Of a stretch of 64,000 nt of DNA, positions 42,240 through 51,030 are shown piece by piece. Made by a program: the position numbers and the translations under genes. The notes under the pieces were generated by a model. It was not told the origin of the DNA. It did no database searches and saw only the letters and a program-made list of their open reading frames with translations. The stretch spans positions 1 to 64,000 of the forward strand of contig JAFGIY010000003.1 of assembly GCA_016929335.1 (NCBI GenBank), in the 5' to 3' direction. Source of the stretch: Acidobacteriota bacterium (GTDB taxonomy: Bacteria > Acidobacteriota > UBA6911). The first letter of the stretch is position 1. Every line of letters starts with the position of its first letter.

Positions 42240-42282
42240 CCCACTGCCGACTGCAGACTGCCGACTAACGACTAAAGACTAC
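42240..42282. repeat. Right CAGTCGGCAGT arm (inverted) of the four-helix cassette
   Basis: Reads CCCACTGCCGACTGCAGACT, then GCCGACTAACGACTAAAGAC. It is the inverse of 41796-41841, 56 bp upstream of the four-helix start codon and about 65 bp before asd. Confidence 0.85.
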
Positions 42283-42346
42283 CCGCCCCAACTACGCGCT
42301 TGTCGCTACACTCGCGTTATGCGAAAATGCGAATCTTTCGATAATC

Positions 42347-43417
42347 ATGGAGAATAAGAAGGCGATGAGCGTAAAAATACCGGTCGGAATTCTCGGCGCA
42401 ACGGGCGCAGTGGGACAAAAATTCATTAAATTGCTGGAGGATCATCCGTGGTTTGAAATCACGGAAGTCGCGGCTTCGGAAAGGACCTCAGGCAAGCTTT
42501 ATGGCGATGCGGCTTCCTGGAAACAGGTTACGCCCATTCCCGCGGCAATCCATAATCTGGAAGTGAAGCCATGCACGCCGGAGTTGAAATGTCGCGTTGT
42601 TTTTTCGGGACTGGATGCGAACGTTGCGGGTCCGATCGAGGAGGATTTCGCCCGTGCCGGATACATTGTTCTCAGCAATTCGAAGAACCACCGGCTGGAC
42701 GAAGATGTTCCTCTCGTCATTCCGGAAGTGAATCCTGACCACCTGGGACTGATACCGGTTCAGCGGCAGAACCGGCAGTCGAAAGGATACATAGTCACAA
42801 ACTCCAACTGCACCACCATGTTTCTGGCAATGGCGCTTGGGCCGATTCATAAAGCTTTCAAAGTCGAAAAGGTTTTTATGGTATCGATGCAGGCAGTGTC
42901 GGGAGCAGGCTATCCGGGAGTTGCTTCATTGGATATCCTCGGCAACGTGATCCCCTATATCGGCGGTGAGGAGGAAAAAGTCGAAATTGAAACGCGCAAA
43001 ATTCTCGGCACTTTCAACGGCAAGACGATCGATCTTGCCGAATTCCCGGTAAGCGCGCAATGCAACCGTGTTGCCGTCGAAGATGGACATACGGAATCTG
43101 TTTCCATCAAGCTGGCGAAAAAAACGACCGCAGCAGAAATCGCCAGTCTGCTTGAGAATTACATCGGCGTGCCGCAGAAGCTCCGGCTGCCCAGTGCTCC
43201 TGAAAAACCCTATCTGGTAATGGAGGCACAGGACAGGCCACAGCCTCGCTTTGACGTAAACCGCCACAAGGGTATGGCGACCTGTGTCGGACGGATTCGG
43301 CCGTGCTCGATTTTTGATTTTAAACTCACCCTGATGGGCCATAACACTGTCCGCGGAGCGGCGGGAGCTTCCATCCTGAATGCGGAGCTGCTCAAAGCTC
43401 AGGGACTCCTGGAATAG
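42347..43417 (+). CDS. asd: Aspartate-semialdehyde dehydrogenase
   Basis: 356 aa; a second ATG 18 bp in (MSVKIP) may be the true start since neither has an ideal ribosome-binding site. VGILGATGAVGQKFIKLLE binds NADP, and the catalytic Cys is in NSNCTTMF. MVSMQAVSGAGYPG and the C-terminal GHNTVRGAAGAS fit the archaeal/fungal-type branch of the family. It reduces aspartyl phosphate to the semialdehyde. It is first of asd-lysC-dapB-dapA and 3 bp upstream of lysC. Confidence 0.94.
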   Translation: MENKKAMSVKIPVGILGATGAVGQKFIKLLEDHPWFEITEVAASERTSGKLYGDAASWKQVTPIPAAIHNLEVKPCTPELKCRVVFSGLDANVAGPIEEDFARAGYIVLSNSKNHRLDEDVPLVIPEVNPDHLGLIPVQRQNRQSKGYIVTNSNCTTMFLAMALGPIHKAFKVEKVFMVSMQAVSGAGYPGVASLDILGNVIPYIGGEEEKVEIETRKILGTFNGKTIDLAEFPVSAQCNRVAVEDGHTESVSIKLAKKTTAAEIASLLENYIGVPQKLRLPSAPEKPYLVMEAQDRPQPRFDVNRHKGMATCVGRIRPCSIFDFKLTLMGHNTVRGAAGASILNAELLKAQGLLE

Positions 43418-43420
43418 ACT

Positions 43421-44794
43421 ATGATCGTCTGCAAATTCGGTGGTACATCCGTTCAGGATGCGGAAGCGATGACGCGTCTTGCGCAAATTATTAGTGCAAG
43501 GTGCAAGCAACAGCCCATTATCGTAGCATCCGCTATGGGCAAAACAACGAATCAGTTGCTTGAAGTGGCACAGACCGCTGCAAAGGGCAAACGGCAGGAA
43601 GCGCTTGATCTGCTTGCCAAAATAAAGGAGAGGCATCTCAGGGAAGCACAGAAGCTGGGTATCGCCGTCACGGAAGATTGGGTTTACGAGACGATCAACA
43701 CATACTTCAAAGAGATGCGTGACCTCGTGAAGGGCCTGGCAGCTCTGTGTGAACTCACTCCCCGGATCATGGATGCCATTGCCAGCTATGGTGAGCGCCT
43801 GTCCACCGCCATCCTGACGCAGGTGCTGGAAAATAACGGTATGCCGGCTCAGCTCATGGATGCAAGGCAGTGCATTATCACCGATGACAATTTCACTCGG
43901 GCCGGCGTTTTATTTGACCTTACGGATCGTGCGATCGTGGAATGCCTGAGGCCCGTAATCAAGGCCGGAAAAATTCCGGTTTTTCAGGGATTCATCGGCC
44001 GCACCGGCAGCGGAGCAACAACCACCATCGGACGGGGCGGCTCCGATTACACTGCTGCCATCATCGGCGCCGCTCTGGAAGCGGACGATATCCAGATTTG
44101 GACCGACGTGGACGGCATCATGACCACCGATCCGCGAATGGTCAAGGAAGCTCGCCGGATTCGCGTTATCTCCTTCGATGAAGCAGCGGAGCTCGCCTAC
44201 TTCGGAGCAAAAGTTCTCCACCCTGCAACCATAATCCCGGCTGTGCGCAAGAGGATTCCGGTTCATGTACTGAACAGCTACAGGCCGGAGCAGGAAGGCA
44301 CCCTCATTACCGAGGAAGCGCCTCCGTGCGAAAATCCAGTTAAGGCCATCGCGTTTAAAAGCGGGATTACGGTTGTCAATGTGGCATCCACACGCATGCT
44401 CATGGCATATGGCTTTCTGAAGAAGATCTTCGAGATTTTTGACCACTACAAGGTGCCCGTGGATGTAGTCTCCACATCGGAAGTATCCGTATCCCTGACG
44501 GTGGATGATGCGTCTGCTCTGTGGGATATCATCACCGAACTGAAAAAAATCGGTGAGGTCAATGTTGAGGGTTCCAAGTCCATCATTTGCTGCGTAGGGG
44601 ATAATTTAAAAAATATTCCCGGAGTACTGAGCATCGTTTTCGGCGCCCTTCAGGATCTGCAGATACAGATGATTTCCCAGGGAGCCTCAGCCATCAATAT
44701 CACATTCGTCATAGACGACGATAGACTTCCGGAAGCGGTGAGGGGACTGCATGATGCCATTTTTGCCAGAGTCGATCCTCACATTTTCGTCTGA
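43421..44794 (+). CDS. lysC: Aspartate kinase
   Basis: 457 aa. VCKFGGTSVQD opens the kinase domain; GFIGRTGSGATTTIGRGGSDYTA and DIQIWTDVDGIMTTDPR complete the ATP/aspartate site. Two C-terminal ACT domains (about 310-457) are the usual site of feedback by lysine or threonine. It makes beta-aspartyl phosphate, the substrate of asd upstream. Length matches the monofunctional family. Confidence 0.95.
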   Translation: MIVCKFGGTSVQDAEAMTRLAQIISARCKQQPIIVASAMGKTTNQLLEVAQTAAKGKRQEALDLLAKIKERHLREAQKLGIAVTEDWVYETINTYFKEMRDLVKGLAALCELTPRIMDAIASYGERLSTAILTQVLENNGMPAQLMDARQCIITDDNFTRAGVLFDLTDRAIVECLRPVIKAGKIPVFQGFIGRTGSGATTTIGRGGSDYTAAIIGAALEADDIQIWTDVDGIMTTDPRMVKEARRIRVISFDEAAELAYFGAKVLHPATIIPAVRKRIPVHVLNSYRPEQEGTLITEEAPPCENPVKAIAFKSGITVVNVASTRMLMAYGFLKKIFEIFDHYKVPVDVVSTSEVSVSLTVDDASALWDIITELKKIGEVNVEGSKSIICCVGDNLKNIPGVLSIVFGALQDLQIQMISQGASAINITFVIDDDRLPEAVRGLHDAIFARVDPHIFV

Positions 44795-44846
44795 CAGCAT
44801 TGGGTAGATGCTCTCTGAAATAATCCGTCCGTAAGGAGGTTCACCG

Positions 44847-45551
44847 ATGAGAATCGCGCTGGTTGGCTATGGCAAGATGGGCAAACTGATCGAGGCGATT
44901 GCTTTGCGCGAAGGTTGGGAGGTCGATCCCAAGCTGGATATCAACGAGAACGTCAAGGGGAGCGGCATCACATCTTCTTCCATGGAGGGAGTGGATGTCG
45001 CCATCGAGTTCAGCCAGCCCGACTCGGTCGTATCCAATATAGAAGCGATCGCGAGCGCAGGAGTCAGTGTTGTGGTCGGCACTACCGGATGGTCCGATCA
45101 ACGCACCAGAGTGGAACGAATCGTCCGCGATGCCGGGATCGGTTTGATATACGGATCCAACTTCTCACTCGGGATGAATCTCTTCTTTGAAATCGTTTCT
45201 AATTCGGCCCGGCTTGTCGGAATGCTTCCGCAATACGACGCCTATCTTTCCGAAGAGCATCATCGCGCAAAAAAAGATGCACCGTCCGGAACCGCTCTGA
45301 ACCTGCTCGATATGATGAGGCCGCACCTGAGCAATCCCAATCCCGGCATTGCCAGCATACGCGCAGGCTGGATCCCGGGGACTCATGTCATCGGCTTCGA
45401 CAGCGAGGCCGACACCATTGTACTGGAACACCGGGCGCGCAGCCGCCAGGGCTTTGCGGAAGGAGCCATTCTCGCCGCGCGCTGGATTGCAGGGAAAAAG
45501 GGATTTTTCGATTTCAGGCAGGTATTCCGCGAAATTGTCGGGATAAAATAA
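44847..45551 (+). CDS. dapB: 4-hydroxy-tetrahydrodipicolinate reductase
   Basis: 234 aa, shorter than the usual ~270. ALVGYGKMGKLIEAIA binds NAD(P)H, and GTTGWSD and SEEHHRAKKDAPSGTAL hold the catalytic His and Lys. A strong site (AAGGAGGTTCACCG) precedes the ATG. It reduces the DapA product toward diaminopimelate and lysine. Its TAA ends on the first base of a 24-bp inverted-repeat arm. Confidence 0.93.
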   Translation: MRIALVGYGKMGKLIEAIALREGWEVDPKLDINENVKGSGITSSSMEGVDVAIEFSQPDSVVSNIEAIASAGVSVVVGTTGWSDQRTRVERIVRDAGIGLIYGSNFSLGMNLFFEIVSNSARLVGMLPQYDAYLSEEHHRAKKDAPSGTALNLLDMMRPHLSNPNPGIASIRAGWIPGTHVIGFDSEADTIVLEHRARSRQGFAEGAILAARWIAGKKGFFDFRQVFREIVGIK

Positions 45552-45662
45552 ATTCGAGATTCGAAATTCGAGATTATAAGCCGGAATCTTGAATTTGCAG
45601 TTTTCCGTCGGGAAAATATTCGCGGTTTTTGATTTCGGATCTCGAATTTCGAATCTCGAATT
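45551..45662. repeat. Perfect 24-bp inverted repeat between dapB and dapA
   Basis: Arms 45551-45574 and 45639-45662 are exact reverse complements, built of two AATTCGAGATTCG-like 12-bp units, with a 64-bp loop. The left arm starts on the last base of the dapB stop. A single related copy (ATTCGAAATTCGAGG) lies near ispH at 34395. The pair could fold as a long hairpin in the mRNA ahead of dapA. Confidence 0.88.
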
Positions 45663-45675
45663 AAAGGGGGACCTT

Positions 45676-46566
45676 ATGGGAAATCTTGAAGGACTTAAAG
45701 GCTGCGGTACTGCGTTGATTACGCCGTTTCTTCCAGACGGGAATGTGGATGAAAAAGCGCTCGCATCAATGGTGCACTGGCAGGTCCAGGAAGGGATTCA
45801 TTTTCTTGTGCCATGCGGGACCACGGGCGAAAGCCCCACGCTGAAGCATGACGAGCACCTGGCCATTGTCGACATTACGGTGCGGACGGCAGCGGGACGC
45901 GTGCCGGTTATAGCAGGAGCAGGCGGAAATGATACGGCAAAAATCATCACCCTCATCGCGGAGCTGAAAAAACTCGGCGCGGACGGAATCCTTTCGGTTT
46001 CTCCCTATTACAACAAGCCGACCCAGGAAGGAATCTACCAGCATTTCCGTGCGATTGCGGAATCGACCGATCTGCCCATAATCGTTTATAACGTTCCCGG
46101 CAGAACCGGTTCCAACATCCTGCCGGATACGCTCCTCCGATTGGCGGAAATTCCGAACATCGCGGGAGTCAAAGAGGCCAGCGGAGATATTTCTCAGATC
46201 GGGGAGATTTGCACGAAGGCGCCTGCCCGATTCCGCGTGTTTTCCGGTGACGATTCTCTGACGCTTCCATTGATTGCGCTGGGTGGCCACGGAATCATCT
46301 CGGTCGCTTCCAACGAAGCACCCGGTATGATGTCCCAATTCACCGCTGCGTGCCTGGACGGACGCTGGGATGAAGCCCGTAACTGGAATCGAAAGCTTTA
46401 TCCGCTCATGAAGATCAATTTCGTGGAGACCAGTCCGATCCCTGTCAAAGCTGCTCTCTCCATGATGGGGAAAATTCAGGAAGTATACCGGCTCCCCCTC
46501 GTTAAGATATCCGATGGGGCCCGCCAGAAAGTCGCGTCGGTATTGTCGGGACTCGGCCTGATTTAG
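45676..46566 (+). CDS. dapA: 4-hydroxy-tetrahydrodipicolinate synthase
   Basis: 296 aa from the ATG preceded by GGGGGACCTT; the longer open frame begins inside the repeat. Schiff-base Lys is K166 in GVKEASGD, with Y138 in IIVYNVPGRTGSN and the CGTTGESPTL loop all in place. It condenses pyruvate and aspartate semialdehyde. It is the last gene of the lysine/diaminopimelate cluster. Confidence 0.96.
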   Translation: MGNLEGLKGCGTALITPFLPDGNVDEKALASMVHWQVQEGIHFLVPCGTTGESPTLKHDEHLAIVDITVRTAAGRVPVIAGAGGNDTAKIITLIAELKKLGADGILSVSPYYNKPTQEGIYQHFRAIAESTDLPIIVYNVPGRTGSNILPDTLLRLAEIPNIAGVKEASGDISQIGEICTKAPARFRVFSGDDSLTLPLIALGGHGIISVASNEAPGMMSQFTAACLDGRWDEARNWNRKLYPLMKINFVETSPIPVKAALSMMGKIQEVYRLPLVKISDGARQKVASVLSGLGLI

Positions 46567-46573
46567 GTTAAGC

Positions 46574-46804
46574 AGGGGTAGAGAGGTAGAGGGGCAAAGG
46601 GGTAGAGGGGTAGAGGGGTAGAGGGGTAGAGGGGTAGAGGAGTAGAGGAGTAGAGGAACGGGAATAAAGGATGAGCATAGAAGAAAAATACCAATCAGGA
46701 TTTTCACTTTCCCTTTCCTCCTTTACCCCTCTACCCCTTTGCCCCTTTACCCCTTTACCCCTTTGCCCCTCTACCCCTCTACACCTTTACCCCTTCCTTC
46801 CTCC
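46574..46804. repeat. GGGGTAGA array and its inverted CCCCTCTA partner
   Basis: From 46574 to about 46656 the plus strand is a run of GGGGTAGA/GGGGCAAA 7-8-bp units. From about 46716 to 46804 it is the inverse (CCCCTTTA/CCCCTCTA units). About 59 bp lie between. Each arm holds more than four G4 tracts with short loops, so both strands could form G-quadruplexes, and the two arms could pair for some 75 bp. No gene is present between dapA and the GTG at 46846. Confidence 0.85.
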
Positions 46805-46845
46805 TGCCGCTAAGTAGTTGCTCTCCGGGCAAAAAGGGAGGATAC

Positions 46846-48132
46846 GTGGCATTTATTTATCCATTCCGGGGTTTTCGTTACAACAAAGATATCGCAGGAG
46901 ATCTCAATCAGGTTATTGCGCAGCCATACGATAAAACCACGCCTCCCATGCAGGACGAATACTATCGGCGTTCTCCCTTTAATGTGGTTCGAATAACGCT
47001 CAACATCGAGAAAAGGAAAAATCCCGATACAGAATATCCCGAAGCAGGTGCGGTCTTCAGACAATGGATCCGACAAAGAGTGCTGGAGCAGGATTCGCTT
47101 CCGGCAATCTATGCCTATCATCAGGAATACGCCGTCGAGGGAAGCCGCAAGCTTCAGAAGGGCTTTGTCGCGCTGCTGGACCTGAAAAATCCGGGAGCCG
47201 GAATTATTCCGCATGAACAGACCTTGGCCGCTCCCAAGCAGGATCGCCTTCAGTTGATACGAAGCATCGAAGGCAATGAAGACCTTATTTACATGCTGTA
47301 TTCGGATGATCTGCTGACCGTTAACGGGGCCATGGACAAAAGCATTTCCGGCCGGGCGCCGGAAATCGATGTGTCGGACGAATACGGCGCTCGACACCGC
47401 CTCTGGGCAATCACCGATTCGGTGGTAATCCAAAATATACAAAACCACATGAAACCCAGAGAGCTTTTTATTGCGGACGGCCACCATCGATTTGAAACTT
47501 CGGTCAATTATGTGAAGGAATGCGAGCAGCGGCACTGGCGGCCTTCGGCGACAGAGTCCTTTGACAAACGCATGGTGGCCTTCATCAACATTGCGGACGG
47601 GGTTACCATTCTTCCGACTCATCGTCTGGTTCGAGATCTGCCTTCCTTTGATGTCCGATCATTTTTAAATGACGCCAAAGAGCATTTTTCCGTTGAGACC
47701 GTTCCATCTGCAAAAGAGCTCCAGAGGAAAATGAAAGAGGAACAGGACGGGCATGTCTTCGGATTTTATCCTGCTGGTCTGAAACAATTCTATCTGCTGC
47801 GCCTTACAGAAAAGCCGCAGGGAGATGCGGATGAGCTTCAGCGTCTCGATGTGAGCATTCTCCATACGCTGCTTCTGGAGAAATGTCTGGGAATTGACGA
47901 GCATCATCTGGAGGCTCAGGCACATGTGGATTATGAGCGCGAACCCGAGGCCTGCATCCGGCTGGTCGACGAGAAGAAATATCAGGCCGCATTCTTCCAG
48001 AATCCTCCAACCGCAGAGCAAATGCAGCGCATCGCATCGCTCGGCAGGCGCATGCCGCAAAAGTCCACAGATTTCTACCCGAAGCTTCTGACCGGCCTCA
48101 TTTTTATGAAGATGGAAATAGAGAAGAAATGA
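46846..48132 (+). CDS. DUF1015 family protein
   Basis: 428 aa from GTG preceded by GGGAGGATAC. YPFRGFRYNKDIAGDLNQVI, AQPYDK, IPHEQTLAAPKQDRLQLIRS and ELFIADGHHRFETSVNYV are the conserved blocks of DUF1015. The strong HHRF block suggests an enzyme, and members often lie near serine and one-carbon genes, but the reaction is not established. It is followed closely by gcvT. Confidence 0.88.
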   Translation: MAFIYPFRGFRYNKDIAGDLNQVIAQPYDKTTPPMQDEYYRRSPFNVVRITLNIEKRKNPDTEYPEAGAVFRQWIRQRVLEQDSLPAIYAYHQEYAVEGSRKLQKGFVALLDLKNPGAGIIPHEQTLAAPKQDRLQLIRSIEGNEDLIYMLYSDDLLTVNGAMDKSISGRAPEIDVSDEYGARHRLWAITDSVVIQNIQNHMKPRELFIADGHHRFETSVNYVKECEQRHWRPSATESFDKRMVAFINIADGVTILPTHRLVRDLPSFDVRSFLNDAKEHFSVETVPSAKELQRKMKEEQDGHVFGFYPAGLKQFYLLRLTEKPQGDADELQRLDVSILHTLLLEKCLGIDEHHLEAQAHVDYEREPEACIRLVDEKKYQAAFFQNPPTAEQMQRIASLGRRMPQKSTDFYPKLLTGLIFMKMEIEKK

Positions 48133-48186
48133 CTGTTGCGCTTGATATTCCCGGGCTTTGTATTCAATCTAACAGGCTGTACACTG

Positions 48187-49293
48187 ATGAACGATATGGA
48201 AATTAGAAAGACTGCGTTAAACACCCTTCATCGCCAGATGGGCGGGCGAATGATATCTTTCGCCGGATTTGAAATGCCGGTTCAGTATGAGGGTCCGCTG
48301 CCGGAGCATCTTGGAGTCAGAACGCGCGCCGGGATTTTTGATGTGAGTCACATGGGGGAGCTGGAGGTAAAGGGCTCGAATGCACAGGAAAGCATGCAAA
48401 AGCTCACCTGTAACGACATCCGCCTGTTGGCCGTGTCTCAATGCCAGTACTCCGTCCTGACTACACCCAAAGGAGCCTTCATCGATGATATTGTCATTTA
48501 TCGCATGGCTCAGGATCACTTCTTTATCTGCGTCAATGCCGCGAACCAGGAAAAGGATTTCCTGTGGATTCGCGAAAACGCTTATTCCAACACAGAGGTG
48601 AATTTCCGGAGTGACGATTTTTCGCAGATATCGGTCCAGGGCCCGCGCGCTATGGAAATCCTCCGGCCGCTGACCGATATCCATCTTGCCGAAATGAAAT
48701 ATTACTGGTTTGCTCGCGGTGCATTTGCCGGGGTTGAAGCCATCGTATCCAGGACAGGCTATACCGGCGAGGACGGATACGAAATCTACTGTGATCCTTC
48801 AAAGGCGGAGTCGGTCTGGACTCAAATCATGGAGTCCGGAAAGCCTTTCGGGCTTGTGGCAGCCGGCCTTGCAGCGCGTAATACGCTGCGACTGGAGGCT
48901 AAAATGCTTCTTTACGGAAATGATATGGACGAAACCACATCCGTTCTTGAAGCCGGACTGGGCCGCATATGCAAAATTGATAAAGGCAATTTTATCGGCC
49001 GGGAGGATCTGCTCCGGCAATCCGAATCAGGGATAAAACGTATCCTTGCAGGGTTCGAGATGATAGACCGGGGAATTGCACGAGACCACTATCCGGTGGA
49101 ATTCAATGGCGAACGCATCAGTGCAGTCACCAGCGGGAGTCCGGCTCCTTTCTTGAAAAAGAACATTGGCCTTGCCTATCTGCCGGTATCTTGCTCAAAA
49201 GTGGGGATGCAACTTGATATCATTATTCGTGAAAAACCGGCTAAGGCTCAGGTAGTTACAACACCTTTTTACAGGAGAGCGCCATCCAATTGA
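48187..49293 (+). CDS. gcvT: Glycine cleavage system T protein (aminomethyltransferase)
   Basis: About 368 aa from MNDMEIRKTAL; a TTG 51 bp upstream is open but the extension is unlike the family. GGRMISFAGFEMPVQYEGPL, GIFDVSHMGELEVKG and SRTGYTGEDGYEIY are the folate-binding blocks. It transfers the aminomethyl carbon from lipoyl-H to tetrahydrofolate. It pairs with gcvH just downstream; the P-protein genes are not in the window. Confidence 0.94.
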   Translation: MNDMEIRKTALNTLHRQMGGRMISFAGFEMPVQYEGPLPEHLGVRTRAGIFDVSHMGELEVKGSNAQESMQKLTCNDIRLLAVSQCQYSVLTTPKGAFIDDIVIYRMAQDHFFICVNAANQEKDFLWIRENAYSNTEVNFRSDDFSQISVQGPRAMEILRPLTDIHLAEMKYYWFARGAFAGVEAIVSRTGYTGEDGYEIYCDPSKAESVWTQIMESGKPFGLVAAGLAARNTLRLEAKMLLYGNDMDETTSVLEAGLGRICKIDKGNFIGREDLLRQSESGIKRILAGFEMIDRGIARDHYPVEFNGERISAVTSGSPAPFLKKNIGLAYLPVSCSKVGMQLDIIIREKPAKAQVVTTPFYRRAPSN

Positions 49294-49330
49294 CGGGCCT
49301 GTGAAATCAGATAATCGCGAAGGAGACCGA

Positions 49331-49720
49331 ATGTATTCTGAAGACTATCTGTACACAAAAGACCACGAATGGATCCTTGTTCAAGATAACGTTGGGATAA
49401 TCGGTATAACGGATTATGCCCAACACGAACTGGGCGATGTCGTCTATGTCGATCTTCCCGAGGTCGGCGATACTTTCGACGCAAATGAGCCATTCGGCTC
49501 GGTGGAATCGGTCAAGGCAGTTTCGGAAATCTTCTGCCCGGTCAGCGGAGAGGTCCTGGAAGTAAATACAAAATTGGAGGAAAGTCCGGAATTGATCAAT
49601 CAGTCGCCACATGAAAAGGCCTGGATGATTAAGATCCGCCTATCCAATCCCGATGAAATCAAGGAACTGCTCAACGCCCAGGAGTACGAGGAGTATCTTC
49701 AGGAGCAGGCGGAGAGTTGA
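49331..49720 (+). CDS. gcvH: Glycine cleavage system H protein
   Basis: 129 aa from the ATG after AAGGAGACCGA. The lipoyl Lys is K62 in GSVESVKAVSE. KDHEWILVQDNVGIIGIT and LGDVVYVDLPEVG are the H-protein fold. It carries the lipoyl-bound aminomethyl group between P, T and L proteins. Its TGA (49718-49720) begins a degenerate repeat arm. Confidence 0.96.
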   Translation: MYSEDYLYTKDHEWILVQDNVGIIGITDYAQHELGDVVYVDLPEVGDTFDANEPFGSVESVKAVSEIFCPVSGEVLEVNTKLEESPELINQSPHEKAWMIKIRLSNPDEIKELLNAQEYEEYLQEQAES

Positions 49721-49858
49721 TAGTCGCCGGTCGGCAGCCGCCAGTTCTGGACGAGCCATCATTAGCCACGAATCCATAGTTGAATCGGCTGCCACCTGTC
49801 ATTCTCCATATCTCAAAGCATCCCCAGTTGACGACTGCAGACTGCCAGCTGAGAGATT
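49718..49858. repeat. Degenerate CAGTCGGCAGT inverted pair after gcvH
   Basis: A left arm (49718-49748; GTCGCCGGTCGGCAGCCGCC) and a right arm (49825-49858; ACGACTGCAGACTGCCAGCT) are related inverted copies, less perfect than elsewhere. About 76 bp lie between. The left arm starts at the gcvH stop. Confidence 0.6.
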
Positions 49859-49935
49859 GACTGCGGAATAATCAGGCCTCAGAATACGCAAATTGTTTAC
49901 AGATGTCACCGGACTGAAGGAGGTCCGTTCAAAAT

Positions 49936-50466
49936 ATGGTCGAGAAAGCGGAAGATGGTGAAACATCGGAGGGAGAAAAAAAGAAGAACAGATTAGGAAA
50001 AGCCGCAAAAGTCTCGCTCGGTGTTCTTGGCGGGCTATCCCTGCTGATGGGATATATCAGTGCTGCAGGGATGGAAGAGTCCGAACGTGAAGTCGAAGCG
50101 CGCAAACCCATCGATGACTTTTTTGCCGCTCTTAACGCGCGCGATATTGAAGGCTGCAGGCGTACGCTGCACTACCCGAACTTGCAGATTGCCGGAAATG
50201 AAGTGATCATATTGGATGATCCGGAATCATTCCAGATAGACTTTCAACTCCTAGGCAACGAAGGCTGGACATACAGCACTCTCGATTCCTGCTCCATGCG
50301 GCAGAGCTGCGATGAAAAAGTCCATTTTGAGGTGCAGTTGAGCATGCACCGGGCAAACGACTCGCGCTATGCAACGTATCAGGCTCTCTGGATTGTGACA
50401 AAAAAGGAAGGCGTCTGGGGTATTCAGTGCCGATCCATCTTCCCCAGCGGCGTTCGTTCCTCCTAG
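49936..50466 (+). CDS. Membrane-anchored NTF2-like hypothetical protein
   Basis: 176 aa. A charged Lys/Glu-rich N-terminus, one hydrophobic segment (VSLGVLGGLSLLMGYISAAG) and then a domain beginning PIDDFFAALNARDIEGCRRT, which looks like a SnoaL/NTF2-like fold. The membrane segment could be a signal anchor. Function unknown. It is preceded by GGAGG at 49919-49923. No operon partner. Confidence 0.65.
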   Translation: MVEKAEDGETSEGEKKKNRLGKAAKVSLGVLGGLSLLMGYISAAGMEESEREVEARKPIDDFFAALNARDIEGCRRTLHYPNLQIAGNEVIILDDPESFQIDFQLLGNEGWTYSTLDSCSMRQSCDEKVHFEVQLSMHRANDSRYATYQALWIVTKKEGVWGIQCRSIFPSGVRSS

Positions 50467-50625
50467 TGCGGCTCGCTATAAATCTCTTTGCATATCGTAT
50501 GACTGTACCGGCTGCAGTCGAGCCATTTCGAAGATAATAGCCCAGCCACGAATTCGCACAAATCTCACGAATCGGCACCGCAAATGTAAGGGCAGCGCTT
50601 CGGGCTGTTCCTGAAAACCTGCACC

Positions 50626-50913
50626 TTATTTAACGGAGTTCAGACGGTCCCGTATTCCCTGAGGAATTGTGGGCGGATGGTTAGCCGCAGCCAGATTATT
50701 CTCAGCTACAGTCAAAAATTTGGCATGGTAATCCACTGCGCTCTTTAAAGATGCCAAAGAATACGTCCTGCTGGAACCAAAGGGAGGGAACGGAAGCGAC
50801 TGAGATTCCTCAAGATTGCCTTCTGTGGAAACTCCATTTATAAGCTCTTTTTTTTCAATGGTTTTTGGTGATTCTACAAGTGATTGCGGGATGTTTGCCG
50901 TGTCTATTCTCAT
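50626..50913 (-). CDS. Small hypothetical protein
   Basis: 95 aa with a strong site (AGGAGGAATGC). MRIDTANIPQSLVESPKTIE then a Ser/Pro-rich middle and a helical end (YSLASLKSAVDYHAKFLTVA). Not recognised. It is not clearly a FlgM-like anti-sigma factor, though the MRID start is similar. It stands alone, 117 bp from the glyA-like stop in the same direction. Confidence 0.6.
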   Translation of the reverse strand: MRIDTANIPQSLVESPKTIEKKELINGVSTEGNLEESQSLPFPPFGSSRTYSLASLKSAVDYHAKFLTVAENNLAAANHPPTIPQGIRDRLNSVK

Positions 50914-51030
50914 GCATTCCTCCTGGTCCTGGAACTGGGATTCTGAGCGCAGGACACAAAGCCGTTGACGGACATTGTGTCATCAAACCCTCAGAATCCC
51001 TTATTCCTTTGCACGAAGCATGCCAACCGG

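Noticed and set aside
46574-46804. CRISPR array
   Set aside because: Units are 7-8 bp with no spacers, and there is no cas gene in the window.
50626-50913. FlgM anti-sigma factor
   Set aside because: Only the MRID start is similar; the conserved C-terminal FlgM helices are not seen and no flagellar genes are near.
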